Shown: positions 41,808-51,887 of the stretch, one piece after another
How the letters are laid out: each line of letters starts with the position of its first letter
Position numbering within the stretch: position 1 is the stretch's first letter
Source of the DNA: a bacterium
GTDB lineage: Bacteria > UBA8248
Assembly (NCBI GenBank): GCA_022825065.1
Contig: JAJDYR010000005.1
Coordinates: 1 to 64,000, forward strand
DNA: 64,000 nt
Direction: 5' to 3'
Made by a program: the position numbers and the translations under genes
Notes under the pieces: model-generated
Told to the model about the DNA's origin: nothing
The model's database searches: none
The model's input: the letters and a program-made list of their open reading frames with translations, nothing else

Positions 41808-43493
41808 CTACGCCTGCCCGTAGCGGCGGCGGCGCCTGTTGATGTCCTCCAGCTTGCGCGAGAGCTTCTCGAGCGTGCGGTTGTCGCTCAGGTTCCCTTC
41901 GATGTGAATGTGGTAGACGTGGGTGTCGCCCCCGCCTCCGCCCATCTCGTCCCGTATCGCGTCGCGGATGATGGGCCGCACGCCGCGCTGAAAGAAATCA
42001 ATGGATTGCGGGTGGTTCACGTTCATGATGTGCTCGGGCCCCGCCTCGCCCACGAGTCTGAGCGCCGAGCGCTTGACGAAACGCCCCGCCGCGTCGCCTT
42101 CTTCAATGGGCAGCGCCTTCAAATAGACGCTGTAAAAATCCTTGCCGAAATACCGCTTCACGCCCTCCTGGGGCGAGATGCCCGCTTCCCCGGCCGCCCG
42201 CTGGATGACCTGGAAAGCCAGACCGGCTTTTTCGAGCAAGGGAACGTCCACGCTCATCTTCCCCTCGTAGACCGCCTGGGGAAGTGTGAGGTACTGCGCT
42301 TTTTCCGCCACGCCCGTTTCGCGGAATTTTTCGAGCGCAAGATACAGCCCGGCCGCCTGCCCGAGATTCGCTATTCCCCGGGTGAAGGGCGTGGATTTTT
42401 TTCGCTTGAAACCGAGGAAAGAGAGCACCTGCTTGATGGCCCCTCCTTTGTTGAACAGGACGTCGGTAAGCAGAAAAGCGCCCGCCGCAGGCCCCAAGGC
42501 GGCGATGCCCGTGGCGCCCGAGAGCGCGGGGAGGGCGCCCGCAACGTTGATTCCCAGACTTGCTCCCCTTTTCAAGGTTTTAGGACCCCTCAGGAAGTCC
42601 AGCGCGGAGAAGGCGATTTGCAGGGTCGCCGCCGCCTTTGCGGCCGCGATCCGTGCGGCCAGTTCGCTGCTCGCCTTTGCGCCCGCGCCGGTGGCGACCG
42701 CCGTGCCGCCCAGGCGATTCGCCGCCTCGATCTCGGAGATGGATTTGAAAAGGCGCATGATTCCCGCCTCGCCGCCGATTTTCGCCAGCGGCACCACGAG
42801 TTCCGGCCCCGCTTCGCCGATCAGGCCCAGGGTGGGTTTTTTCACCAGACCGCCCTTGGAGAAGCCGAATACCTTGAACAGGCCCTTGCTTAAATCACCC
42901 AGCAAGCCCGTACCCAAACCCTGGAGAGCACTCACCGCCGGTTTGATGAATTGCGTGCTCGCCATCTCTGCGGCGGCGTTACGCACCATGTTGATGGCGT
43001 GGTTTTTCAGATCGCTGAACAGATCCTTGGCGCTGTCGATTTTGCCGCTGAGTACGCCCGAGAAAAATCGGGTGAGCGTCTGCTCGCCGGCCGAGGCGAA
43101 GTCGTTCACCGCTCTTCCGGCGATCTGAAAAGAGGCGGGCAGGTCCGCGGCTTTCCTTTTGACCTCGTCCAGGCCTCTGGCGAGTGGGCCGGAGCCGAGC
43201 CGGGAGCCGGCTCGTTCCGCATTCCGCCACAGGGAGTTCATCCCCTCGGCGGCATCCATGGACGAGGCGCCGACGCCCTGGAGGCGTTCTGAGGACCTCA
43301 CGAAGGTGCGGCTCGATTTTTCGAGCGCGCTCCGCGACCCGCGCGTTTCGAGCTTGAGTTTTTCCGTGGCGATTCTGGCCTGTGCCGCCGCCTTGGTGAA
43401 ACGCTCGAGCGCTTTCAGGCTGTTCCCGGAGTTCAGGTCTATTTTCTTCGTTATCGAGATTTTATGGACTTGCTCCGGCACGGGATCTCTCAC
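41808..43493 (-). CDS. Phage tail tape-measure-like protein
   Basis: GGLVKKPTLGLIGEAGPELVVPLAKIG and LVGEAGPEHIMNVNHPQ; Ala/Gly-rich hydrophobic middle; coiled-coil N-term. Confidence 0.82.
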   Translation of the reverse strand: MRDPVPEQVHKISITKKIDLNSGNSLKALERFTKAAAQARIATEKLKLETRGSRSALEKSSRTFVRSSERLQGVGASSMDAAEGMNSLWRNAERAGSRLGSGPLARGLDEVKRKAADLPASFQIAGRAVNDFASAGEQTLTRFFSGVLSGKIDSAKDLFSDLKNHAINMVRNAAAEMASTQFIKPAVSALQGLGTGLLGDLSKGLFKVFGFSKGGLVKKPTLGLIGEAGPELVVPLAKIGGEAGIMRLFKSISEIEAANRLGGTAVATGAGAKASSELAARIAAAKAAATLQIAFSALDFLRGPKTLKRGASLGINVAGALPALSGATGIAALGPAAGAFLLTDVLFNKGGAIKQVLSFLGFKRKKSTPFTRGIANLGQAAGLYLALEKFRETGVAEKAQYLTLPQAVYEGKMSVDVPLLEKAGLAFQVIQRAAGEAGISPQEGVKRYFGKDFYSVYLKALPIEEGDAAGRFVKRSALRLVGEAGPEHIMNVNHPQSIDFFQRGVRPIIRDAIRDEMGGGGGDTHVYHIHIEGNLSDNRTLEKLSRKLEDINRRRRRYGQA

Positions 43494-43533
43494 TCCTGAG
43501 TATGATGCATGGTGTGGCTTGATGCCGGGCGCG

Positions 43534-43656
43534 CTAATCCGCCCAGGGGTTGATGAAATGCCACAGGTGGTTCGTGATGAGGCGCGGCTCGACCGCCGCG
43601 ACGACGCACAATACGGCGGCGGCCGAGAAAAGCGCCGCGAGAAGATGGGGAATCAT
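43534..43656 (-). CDS. Small (40 aa) hydrophobic protein in tail cassette
   Basis: MIPHLLAALFSAAAVLCVVAAVEPRLITNHLWHFINPWAD; start overlaps upstream gene stop. Confidence 0.6.
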   Translation of the reverse strand: MIPHLLAALFSAAAVLCVVAAVEPRLITNHLWHFINPWAD

Positions 43657-44036
43657 GGTTGACGCTCCTTGCTCAGGCGCTCGTCGAGTCTGGCGAGCGC
43701 GGTTTCTACCTCACGCAGGCGGCGGAGTATTTGCGCAAAGGTTTGCGCGTCCGCGCGCGTTTTTTTCACGGCAATCGCCTTCAGTTCACGGAATTTGAGA
43801 TCGGCAATCGTTTTCGCCTCCCGCAACCGGGTTTCCACCTCCTGGAAGCGGACGCGCGCGCCCGCGTTTTTCTCCAAAAGCCAGGGGTGGCCCCGCTCGG
43901 CCATGTGGGTCGCCAGGCGCGCTTCCACGTTCACGATCTGGTTGTAGAGCGGCGTGTAGGCGGCCACCCCGAGGCCGGCGATGCTCAGGATGGACAGGAA
44001 TATCTGGAGTCCTTTCCCGTTTCCTTCAGACGCCAT
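43653..44036 (-). CDS. Small TM plus coiled-coil phage-like protein
   Basis: MASEGNGKGLQIFLSILSIAGLGVAAYTPLYNQIVNVEARLATHM; start overlaps upstream stop. Confidence 0.7.
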   Translation of the reverse strand: MASEGNGKGLQIFLSILSIAGLGVAAYTPLYNQIVNVEARLATHMAERGHPWLLEKNAGARVRFQEVETRLREAKTIADLKFRELKAIAVKKTRADAQTFAQILRRLREVETALARLDERLSKERQP

Positions 44037-44731
44037 CAGCGCACCGCATCGAACGAGGAGGCGGCTTCTGCGAGTTTCGCGTCCAGGGCGGCCACGCTGG
44101 TCGTGACGTCGGCATCCCGGGTGTCGCGCACGCATTCGTCGTAAATTTTAAGGAGAGAGGCGATCTTACCGAGCAGGGCTGTTCTTCGGCTCGCCCACTC
44201 GTCCACCACGCTTTGACCCGTCGCGTAGCGCGCCGGATAGGCGTCTTTTCTGTTTTTGATGAGCGCGAACGCCGGCTTCGCGAGTTTCTCCTCGTCTGAA
44301 TCCTGCGCCCAGGCGTCGATGAGCCTCGCTTTTTCCTCGTATTCGGCCAGCTTGCCGCCCAGAGCGCTCACCGGCACGCCCACGATGCGCGCCTTGGCGG
44401 CGTTCAGCAACAGATTGAGTTTCTCCTTCGCCTCGTCGCGGTGGATTTGCGCCACTCCATCGGGCGCGTGCGCGGCATGAGCGGCGAGAATGGCCTCGCG
44501 CTGCGCCCGGGTGCTTGAACCGGCCACGTTGATGACCCACGTGTCCCGGCCGGGGCCATGGATTTCAGGACGGGCGGATTCCGTCTCGCCGGGCCCGGGC
44601 CGCCAGTCGGCGTCAGGCGTCATGGTCGTTTTCAGCCGGTGCGCGCTGCCCAGGTAGAGATGCGCGAGGCCGGCAGCTTCCAGTTCATCGCGAAAATGCG
44701 GCCCGACGGCTTTGGTCACTTCGATTTCCAT
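44036..44731 (-). CDS. Hypothetical phage-tail-cassette protein (231 aa)
   Basis: Intact ORF in tightly packed minus-strand operon. Confidence 0.7.
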   Translation of the reverse strand: MEIEVTKAVGPHFRDELEAAGLAHLYLGSAHRLKTTMTPDADWRPGPGETESARPEIHGPGRDTWVINVAGSSTRAQREAILAAHAAHAPDGVAQIHRDEAKEKLNLLLNAAKARIVGVPVSALGGKLAEYEEKARLIDAWAQDSDEEKLAKPAFALIKNRKDAYPARYATGQSVVDEWASRRTALLGKIASLLKIYDECVRDTRDADVTTSVAALDAKLAEAASSFDAVR

Positions 44732-44740
44732 GTTTGTCTC

Positions 44741-45682
44741 CTAAATCAGAACGACGCTTTGGAAGAGATAGTCGCCGATGTTCAGGATGGTTGAACCCGC
44801 CACGCGAAAGACGAACGTGGAGTGAACCTCGGCGAGCGCGCCCGTGTATATTCGCGTGCTCGCAATCGCGAAGTTGTCTTTCTCGCTGTTCGACAAGCGG
44901 ATGATTTCGACTTCCGGATAGGCCTGCCCCGTTCCGCCAAACAGTTCGAGATTCATATCCAGGCCCGCCAGACCCGCGATGCTCGTTGAATTCACCCATC
45001 CCTGTCCGCCGGCTTCCTGGCGAATGACGTCGTGGCCCGGCCACATCAGGATTTCGTGCGTCGCGACGGAGGTCCAGTCGGTGGACAGGGTGGTGGCGAG
45101 CGTCCCTTTGGATTGAGCGGCGTATTCCGCCTTGTTCCAGAAGCTTCTGACATACACGTCGTTCGCGAGAACGAACTGGGACGAGCCGTCCGTTCTCGCG
45201 ACCCCGGCGAGGGTGCGGCTCTTGTCGTCCGTTTTGTGCGCCAGCCCCGTGGCGGCGTCGAACGCCCAGCTTCCCGCCCTGTCGAATTCGAGTTTGAGCA
45301 AGCCCCCGTCGTCGTAGACGAAGACGGCATAGGAATTGTCCGCGGTGAGGCCTGCGTTCGTTAGCGTGATTCCCTCCCAGGGCAAATCCTCGTAATAGAC
45401 GTCCTCCGACGCATCATCGATGAAGGGCACGTGGCAACCCGCCACGGGATTGGCGACGGCGGGATAGTAGGCGGAGTTGAGTGCCGGCTTGAACGCCAGG
45501 GTGGTGGTGTTCACGTAATCAAGCCTGCCCGCGCATTCGATGGGTTGTCTGTTGGCCCTGATTTTTCCGTCCGGGAACAGGGCGGCGAGGGCCAGGCGGT
45601 CGATGACGCGGGCTTTCGTGGGGTGGTGGCCGCCGATGGCTTCTTCGGTATAGCGGGCGGACAGGTCAGCGCCGATGGGCAT
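44741..45682 (-). CDS. Hypothetical phage tail/structural protein
   Basis: MPIGADLSARYTEEAIGGHHPTKARVIDRLALAALF; operon context. Confidence 0.7.
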   Translation of the reverse strand: MPIGADLSARYTEEAIGGHHPTKARVIDRLALAALFPDGKIRANRQPIECAGRLDYVNTTTLAFKPALNSAYYPAVANPVAGCHVPFIDDASEDVYYEDLPWEGITLTNAGLTADNSYAVFVYDDGGLLKLEFDRAGSWAFDAATGLAHKTDDKSRTLAGVARTDGSSQFVLANDVYVRSFWNKAEYAAQSKGTLATTLSTDWTSVATHEILMWPGHDVIRQEAGGQGWVNSTSIAGLAGLDMNLELFGGTGQAYPEVEIIRLSNSEKDNFAIASTRIYTGALAEVHSTFVFRVAGSTILNIGDYLFQSVVLI

Positions 45683-45693
45683 GGTTTTCTCCT

Positions 45694-46905
45694 TTATGCG
45701 TAAGTGGCGACGTCGCGCTCGGCGCCCAGGAGCCAATCGCCTTCAAGTATTTTGGCGCCATCCAGAAGAGGGGAGGATGTCAGGAAAAAGCCGGTATCCC
45801 GGATTTTGAGTTCCATGCCCTGCTCTCCCAGGTCGTAATTCACCTCGATAACCTCCCCGATTTGATTCACGAGGGGTTCGAGTTTCTTCGAGCGCATCCA
45901 GGGCACGCTGAACGCCACGTAATCGTCCGGTTCGACTTCGAGCGCTCTCAGGGAGCCATCCTCGATAGTGAGTATGCGGGTGGGTTCGTGATAGCGCCCC
46001 ACGATGCGCGATTGAACAGTGGCGGCCACGCTCTCGCGCCGGACCCATTCGAGCCTGAGCGGGCTTTCAGGAGGTCTCCTGACGCCGTAGAGTCTTTGGG
46101 AGGACCTGTTCTGGGTAGTGCCTCCATCGTCGTGTTTGATGTAACGCGCGTCTGGATAATTCCTCGCATAGAGCGCCGGAACCTGGTTGATTACGGTGTC
46201 GCGCGCTATCTCCGCTTCGATGTGCGATTGGCCGAAGCGGGGCAATACCTTTTGTGGAGAGTTCATGAAGGATTCTCCTCCGGCGATGTGAATTCTCAGG
46301 CGACCGAACGGGTCGATTTCGTATCGTCCGAGAAAATCGCCCAAAAGCGCGGTGAGAACGTCGGCGGGCGCATGGTCGTCCATGATGATTCCACCCGCCC
46401 GGTAGCCGAGCGCCTTTGCGCTGGTTGCCGCGCGCGCGAGGGCCTGCATGTCGACATCCTGCTCACTGAATCCCCAGACGCTCGCCATGAGGTCATGAAC
46501 GATCTCGGCGGGGTTTTCGATGAGCCCGCCCGCTGCGGTTTTCCTGCCCTTGCATACGGCCGTCACTCGCCCTTTTGGCGGGGTGGTGAAAGCGGCTGTG
46601 GCGATGACGCCACGGCCCTGATAGTTCTGGGCGACCTCCAGCGTGTAATTATCCGCCTCGATGCGGCCATCGTCGTCGAACAGTACGACGCCGCCCCATA
46701 TCTCGTGCCCGGCCACGCAGTAGACGCCGTCACCTGCGGTGTCGATTTTAGGCGGCGCGTAAACGCCTGCTTTCTCGCGCGAAGGAACCGTCAAATCCCC
46801 GTAGATGATGGGGAGGCTCTGGTCTTCGAATTCAGGGGCGGCGTACCTCGAAGCGCGGCCTATCTGAAACGAATCCGAGAGCCTGTCCGTCGTCGGGTCG
46901 GGCAT
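45694..46905 (-). CDS. Putative phage tail tip/baseplate-like protein
   Basis: SLPIIYGDLTVPSREKAGVYAPPKID; FLGRYEIDPFGRLRIHI; operon context. Confidence 0.6.
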   Translation of the reverse strand: MPDPTTDRLSDSFQIGRASRYAAPEFEDQSLPIIYGDLTVPSREKAGVYAPPKIDTAGDGVYCVAGHEIWGGVVLFDDDGRIEADNYTLEVAQNYQGRGVIATAAFTTPPKGRVTAVCKGRKTAAGGLIENPAEIVHDLMASVWGFSEQDVDMQALARAATSAKALGYRAGGIIMDDHAPADVLTALLGDFLGRYEIDPFGRLRIHIAGGESFMNSPQKVLPRFGQSHIEAEIARDTVINQVPALYARNYPDARYIKHDDGGTTQNRSSQRLYGVRRPPESPLRLEWVRRESVAATVQSRIVGRYHEPTRILTIEDGSLRALEVEPDDYVAFSVPWMRSKKLEPLVNQIGEVIEVNYDLGEQGMELKIRDTGFFLTSSPLLDGAKILEGDWLLGAERDVATYA

Positions 46906-47439
46906 CTAGTTTCCCTCGCATTCAATCGTGACCGATTCGATGCGCTCGGTGATCCGGCGGATGGTGAAACTCGCGATCGAGAGAACGTCGGATATGTTTT
47001 GTCCCGAAAACCCGACGCGCACGTCGACTCGCCCGCCCACGAACGGCTCCGTCGCGAGCATACGGCTCATACGCGGGTGACCGTCCATATCGGGAGCGTT
47101 GTTGATGGCTATCGTAAGGCCCGAGAGTTCTTTTTCCCTGAATGCCTCGAGAATGGAGGGGCCCTGGAACGCGCCGAGAGAGAAGCGGCCGCCGTCCTCT
47201 ATCCAGTCATGGACGCCGAGGAGCACTTCCGCACCCTCTCCCAGCAGGAGCGAGCCGTCGAGAATCCGCGAGCCGTCGAGGAAATGGATTCTTCCGCCTT
47301 GCCCGATCAGGGAGTCGGGCGCCTGTTTGCCGCAGAACACGCGTTTTCCACCGGCGGTGGACAGGTGGTAGAGGACGAGCGCGGTTTTCCCTTCGTGTCC
47401 GGCGATATCCTTGACCGCCCGGTCCGTAGCGCGCTTCAT
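46906..47439 (-). CDS. Hypothetical tail-cassette protein (177 aa)
   Basis: Intact ORF, 4-nt overlap with upstream gene. Confidence 0.65.
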   Translation of the reverse strand: MKRATDRAVKDIAGHEGKTALVLYHLSTAGGKRVFCGKQAPDSLIGQGGRIHFLDGSRILDGSLLLGEGAEVLLGVHDWIEDGGRFSLGAFQGPSILEAFREKELSGLTIAINNAPDMDGHPRMSRMLATEPFVGGRVDVRVGFSGQNISDVLSIASFTIRRITERIESVTIECEGN

Positions 47440-48515
47440 GCGAGTCTTTCCTTAAGCACGAGTTCGAAGGAGAAATCATCCGGCCCCGTCTGGCGAGGCA
47501 GGAAACCGCCCGTGAAATGGGCGAGTATTATCGAGGCGGGGTCATCCACATCCATATGAACGAAGAGCGGATTGGCCCGCAGTGTTTCGACGTTCTTCAC
47601 GGCGCGGTACATGGTGAGAAATTCCCCGCGCTGTTCATCCGATATGCGTTCATAGGGAAGGGTGACCGTGCGGCCTCGGTTCAGGAGCACCGGATGTTCC
47701 GCCATGTTTTCCGTGCGTCCCGCCTCCTCGAAGGATTCTTCTCCCACCACGTTTCCGAACCAGAAGTGATCGGCGGGCTCGAAATAACCGCCCAGATAAA
47801 TTTCCGAGACTTCCAGATACGCATCCTGGTCGGCGGCGGCGCCCTCCATCACAAGACGCCAGTGGCGATATGAACGCGGCACTGTGGCGAGATAGTGGAT
47901 GAGCGTGCCATTGCGCCAGGCGAGCCTTTCATCGAGGGCGGGCGCGCGCCAGTCTGCAGACCTGTTCGCCTGAATCCGGAGGCTTGTTCCGGGTGAAAAA
48001 TTGTGGAGGTGGGCGATGAACACGTCGGGAGATTTCTCCGCGCCGAAATCGAGGGCGAGTGACCACGGGTCTTCGGGCGGCGAGGCGCTTCTCATCTTCG
48101 TGGCGGGGTCGAGATCATACAGTCTTTTCGGCGAGTAAAAGCGATTCGCCGTCGCCTGCCAATGATCGCCCAGGGCGAAAGCGGGTGAATCCGCGCCACC
48201 TGCGAAGCGGACCTTCACGCCTGAATCCAGGGCGATATCCGTCAGGGAGGTGGGGATGTTCGAGGCTTCCCAGCCGCCTGCGGGAGTCGACGTCTTGCGC
48301 CACTTGAAGCGAGCGCTTCCGACATCACCCGGGGCGTCAATTTCCACGGAGTAGACTTCCGGGTCATCTCCTGCATAGGCGCCCGAGAAGATCATCGAGC
48401 CGCCCGCGCTGGTGACCCGGGGAACGCCCGCGCCGACGAATCCCTTCTCCACGGAAGTGGCGGCGATGGCCGTCTCCTCATCGATGAGATTTTGATACAT
48501 GAAACGATGTCCCAT
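47436..48515 (-). CDS. Hypothetical tail-cassette protein (359 aa), first gene of operon
   Basis: MGHRFMYQNLIDEETAIAATSVEKGF; AGGAGAG SD upstream of start. Confidence 0.65.
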   Translation of the reverse strand: MGHRFMYQNLIDEETAIAATSVEKGFVGAGVPRVTSAGGSMIFSGAYAGDDPEVYSVEIDAPGDVGSARFKWRKTSTPAGGWEASNIPTSLTDIALDSGVKVRFAGGADSPAFALGDHWQATANRFYSPKRLYDLDPATKMRSASPPEDPWSLALDFGAEKSPDVFIAHLHNFSPGTSLRIQANRSADWRAPALDERLAWRNGTLIHYLATVPRSYRHWRLVMEGAAADQDAYLEVSEIYLGGYFEPADHFWFGNVVGEESFEEAGRTENMAEHPVLLNRGRTVTLPYERISDEQRGEFLTMYRAVKNVETLRANPLFVHMDVDDPASIILAHFTGGFLPRQTGPDDFSFELVLKERLA

Positions 48516-48769
48516 TCCACTCTCCTGGATGAGGGCTTCCATATCGGGAGAAGCGTTTCTCCCGCCGTGCCTTGGCATCACCCCGGTGCGAGAGGATGCC
48601 GATGTCGTGGAATATATGGAAATCGGGGAGGTGCGCTCGCCTCGCAAATGCGGGCAAATGCGTGGAGGAGACGTGTTTTGGGAAGAGATAGGGGTACCCT
48701 TGAGGGAAGATGATCCATGAATTACCGGGTCTGTTCATGTTCACGGAGAGGGGACAGGAAAATAAAAAT

Positions 48770-48797
48770 TTGAGAAATCGAGAAAATCTGCTATAAT
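48770..48797 (+). promoter_or_regulatory. Extended -10 sigma70-type promoter upstream of M23 peptidase
   Basis: TTGAGA, 16-nt spacer ending TGC, TATAAT. Confidence 0.65.
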
Positions 48798-48881
48798 TAA
48801 TAGTTCAACAGTAAGATGAAGTTTTCTGTTGTACCTGCCGGTTTTATGTAGTGTCCGCCCGATGCTTCGAAAGGGATCGTG

Positions 48882-50363
48882 ATGCGCAGGTTAATAGCGC
48901 GTCTCGTCGAGCTAGTTGGCTCCACACGAAAATCCGAGAGCAGCTTTGCGAAGTTCTGGGTAGCTGGCGTGCTCTTGGCGGTGGGCATCAGCGTCTTCCT
49001 GAATGTCCGCTCCGCGATGCCTCCTCCCCCCGATTCGTCGGAAAAATCCGCTCCGAGTCCTGTCGCGCGTAAAGCCGAAGAAGCGCGCAAAATTACGGCA
49101 CTACGCGAGTTCCCCCAGGCATCTCAGAACCAGATTCGTCAGAAGCCCAGAGAAAATGCTTCGGAGAAAGCCGCCGAGGATCAGCCAATCAAGAGCCCGC
49201 CGAAAGAGGAAAAACTCACCACGGAAGCGGGCAAATTCTCCAGGGCAGACACCGTCATCGGCGTGCTGATGGCGCGTAAAGTGCGCCGGTCGGAGATTCA
49301 GAAAATCCTGGATAGCGTGCGTGAAAAGCGTATTTTTTCGCGCATTCGGGCAGGTCGCCGGTTTGAGGTGAGAAAAAAAGACGGCGAATTTCGCGAATTC
49401 GTTCTGCAACTCGACAATGAAAGTCGGCTCAGAATCTCGCGAACGCCGAACGGGGCGATGAGGGCCACGAAAGAGGCCATCCCCTATTCCATTGATGTGG
49501 TACGCATTCAATCCCGTATTCAGAGTTCCTTGTATCATGCCATCTCCGATGGCGGCGGCTCTCCCGTGCTGGTGAACAAGCTCAGCGATATTTTTGCATT
49601 CGTCATTGATTTTCATAAGGATTTACAAAGCGGAGACCAGGTGGAGGTCCTGGTCGAGCGAAAGCATATTCAGGATGAATTCGCCGGTTACGGACGGATT
49701 CTGGCGGCTGAGTTCATCGTGAGGAAAAGGCGGCACACCGCGGTGTACTTCGAGGGCGGAGGCGGCAGATATTACGATTTCGAAGGTGAGTCTCTGAAGC
49801 GCGCCTTTTTGCGATCTCCGCTTCGCTATACGCGGATCAGTTCGCGCTTCTCGAAGAGGCGCTTTCATCCCGTGCTCAAGCGCTACCGTCCCCACTTTGG
49901 CGTCGATTACGCCGCGCCCCGGGGGACGCCCGTCCTTGCGGTCGCCGATGGAGTCGTCGCCTGGGCGGGCCGAAAACGCCAAGCCGGCAAGACGATCGAG
50001 CTGCGCCATGGCGGCGGTTACCGAACCGCCTATCTCCATCTGTATCGGTATGCGCGCGGGATTCGCGCGGGCAGGCAGGTTCTCCAGGGCCAGGTGATCG
50101 GCTACGTGGGTTCCACGGGTTTGTCCACTGGCCCCCATCTCGATTACCGGATCACTCGCCGTGGACGGTATTTGAACCCCCTGAAGGCGAAACTCCCCAA
50201 AGGAATACCGCTTCCCCGTTCGCTGCGCTCGGCTTTCAAAAAGATTTTGGACGAGCGTCGAACGATGTTTGACAACTTGCCCCTGCTGAAGGAAGTTCAG
50301 GCTTCACCCGCGGCCCACGAGCCGTCATTCGGCGCCGCGGATCAGCAAACATCACGTCTTTGA
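48882..50363 (+). CDS. M23-family peptidoglycan endopeptidase (MepM-like)
   Basis: N-terminal TM; RPHFGVDYAAPRGTPVLAVADGVVAWAGRK...GPHLDYRI. Confidence 0.93.
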   Translation: MRRLIARLVELVGSTRKSESSFAKFWVAGVLLAVGISVFLNVRSAMPPPPDSSEKSAPSPVARKAEEARKITALREFPQASQNQIRQKPRENASEKAAEDQPIKSPPKEEKLTTEAGKFSRADTVIGVLMARKVRRSEIQKILDSVREKRIFSRIRAGRRFEVRKKDGEFREFVLQLDNESRLRISRTPNGAMRATKEAIPYSIDVVRIQSRIQSSLYHAISDGGGSPVLVNKLSDIFAFVIDFHKDLQSGDQVEVLVERKHIQDEFAGYGRILAAEFIVRKRRHTAVYFEGGGGRYYDFEGESLKRAFLRSPLRYTRISSRFSKRRFHPVLKRYRPHFGVDYAAPRGTPVLAVADGVVAWAGRKRQAGKTIELRHGGGYRTAYLHLYRYARGIRAGRQVLQGQVIGYVGSTGLSTGPHLDYRITRRGRYLNPLKAKLPKGIPLPRSLRSAFKKILDERRTMFDNLPLLKEVQASPAAHEPSFGAADQQTSRL

Positions 50364-50387
50364 GCTGAAAACGGAACAAGGGAGAAG

Positions 50388-50903
50388 GTGCTCATGTTGA
50401 TTCCCTTTGAGGGAGTGCTGCCTAGAATTCATGAAACCGCCTGGCTGGCGGAAACCGCCGTCGTCATCGGTGACGTGGAGATCGGGGAGCACAGCAGCGT
50501 CTGGTACAACTGCGTTCTGCGCGGAGACCACATGCCCATCCGCGTGGGCAAGCGCACCAACATACAGGATGGCTCCGTTCTGCATATAGAGAGCGGCAAA
50601 TACGACTGCGTACTGGGCGACGACATTACAGTGGGCCACATGGCCATCGTACATGGGTGCCACGTGGCAGACGGCGCTGTCATCGCGATGGGCGCCATCG
50701 TGCTCAACAACGTGAAGGTAGGCGAGGGCGCCGTCGTCGGGGCGGGCGCCGTCGTGCCCGAGAACAAGGTGATCGATCCGGGCACCCTCTGGCTGGGCGC
50801 GCCTGCGAAGTATGTTCGCGATCTCAACGATGAGGAAATAGAGCGCTTCAAGAACGCCGCCGTCTCCTATATGAACAACAAAGAACGTTTCAGAAATTCA
50901 TGA
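50388..50903 (+). CDS. Gamma-carbonic anhydrase-like hexapeptide protein
   Basis: VVIGDVEIGEHSSVWYNCVLRGDHMPIRVGKRTNIQDGSVLHI; DDITVGHMAIVHGC. Confidence 0.93.
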   Translation: MLMLIPFEGVLPRIHETAWLAETAVVIGDVEIGEHSSVWYNCVLRGDHMPIRVGKRTNIQDGSVLHIESGKYDCVLGDDITVGHMAIVHGCHVADGAVIAMGAIVLNNVKVGEGAVVGAGAVVPENKVIDPGTLWLGAPAKYVRDLNDEEIERFKNAAVSYMNNKERFRNS

Positions 50904-50927
50904 CCACACCGGAACTCCTCTTTTTTC

Positions 50928-51887
50928 ATGTCTGAACATTCCCGCTCCGACGCCTCGGCCCCGCTTGCCGCGGTGGTGGATTTGGGAACGAACGCAGCCC
51001 GCCTGGCGCTCGCTACCATCGATAATGCGGGCAGGCTGGAATCGCATGGCCGCTGGCGTGAACTGATTCGTCTGGGCGAGGGGGTTCGCGAAACGGGCCT
51101 TCTCTCCGAGAAGGCCATGGCGAGAGGACTTGCCTGCCTTGCCCGGTTTGCGCAAATCATTGAAAAGCATCGCGTTCATCTCGTCGACGCCCTGGCGACC
51201 AGCGCGCTGCGCGAGGCGCGAAATTCGGATGTATTCATAGCGCGCGCCCTGCAACTGGGGATTGCAATGCGCGTTATTGCACCGGAGGAAGAAGCGCGCC
51301 TGGCGCTGGCGGGCGTTTTCGCCGGCGAGGAGGCCAGACCCGAGCGCGCGTTGGTGTTCGACGTAGGCGGAGGAAGTCTCGAGGTGATGCTTGCTGAGCA
51401 TGACGAGGTTCGAGAGATGGCGAGTCTTCCCGCCGGCGTGGTGTATCTGACGGAGCGCTATTTGAAGAACATGCCCACGCCTCATGAACAGGTCCAGGTT
51501 TGCTCGGAGGCGGTGGAGGCGATGTTGGCGGACGTCCATTTCGAAGAGGCGGAACTGACGGAAATTCCCTTTATCGGTTGTGGGGGAGTGGTGGCGTTGG
51601 CCTGGTTTTTGACAGAAGGCAAGCCGCTGGGTGGGGGCGTGAATGGCGTCTCGCTGCCCGCTTCTTTTTTCGAGGAATGGGTCGGTCGGTTTGCCGGGTT
51701 GTCTTATGAAGAAAGAAGCGGGCTGCGAGGCTTCGAAATGGGGCGTGAGGACGTAGCGCTTGCCGGGCTGATTGTCGTGCGCGCGTTATTGCGGTGGGGA
51801 CGAAAGAAGGAATTGGGCGTATCGACCGGAGGTGTTCGCGAGGGAAGGCTTCTGGAGTTATTGAAGTCAAGCGCGCAGAATCGTTGA
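50928..51887 (+). CDS. Ppx/GppA exopolyphosphatase/pppGpp phosphatase family
   Basis: AAVVDLGTNAARLALA; VFDVGGGSLEVMLA; GVVYLTERYL. Confidence 0.92.
   Translation: MSEHSRSDASAPLAAVVDLGTNAARLALATIDNAGRLESHGRWRELIRLGEGVRETGLLSEKAMARGLACLARFAQIIEKHRVHLVDALATSALREARNSDVFIARALQLGIAMRVIAPEEEARLALAGVFAGEEARPERALVFDVGGGSLEVMLAEHDEVREMASLPAGVVYLTERYLKNMPTPHEQVQVCSEAVEAMLADVHFEEAELTEIPFIGCGGVVALAWFLTEGKPLGGGVNGVSLPASFFEEWVGRFAGLSYEERSGLRGFEMGREDVALAGLIVVRALLRWGRKKELGVSTGGVREGRLLELLKSSAQNR

Noticed and set aside
45862-47559. 565-aa ORF antisense to the tail cassette
   Set aside because: Opposite strand carries compact overlapping genes with start/stop coupling; this frame has no coherent motif.
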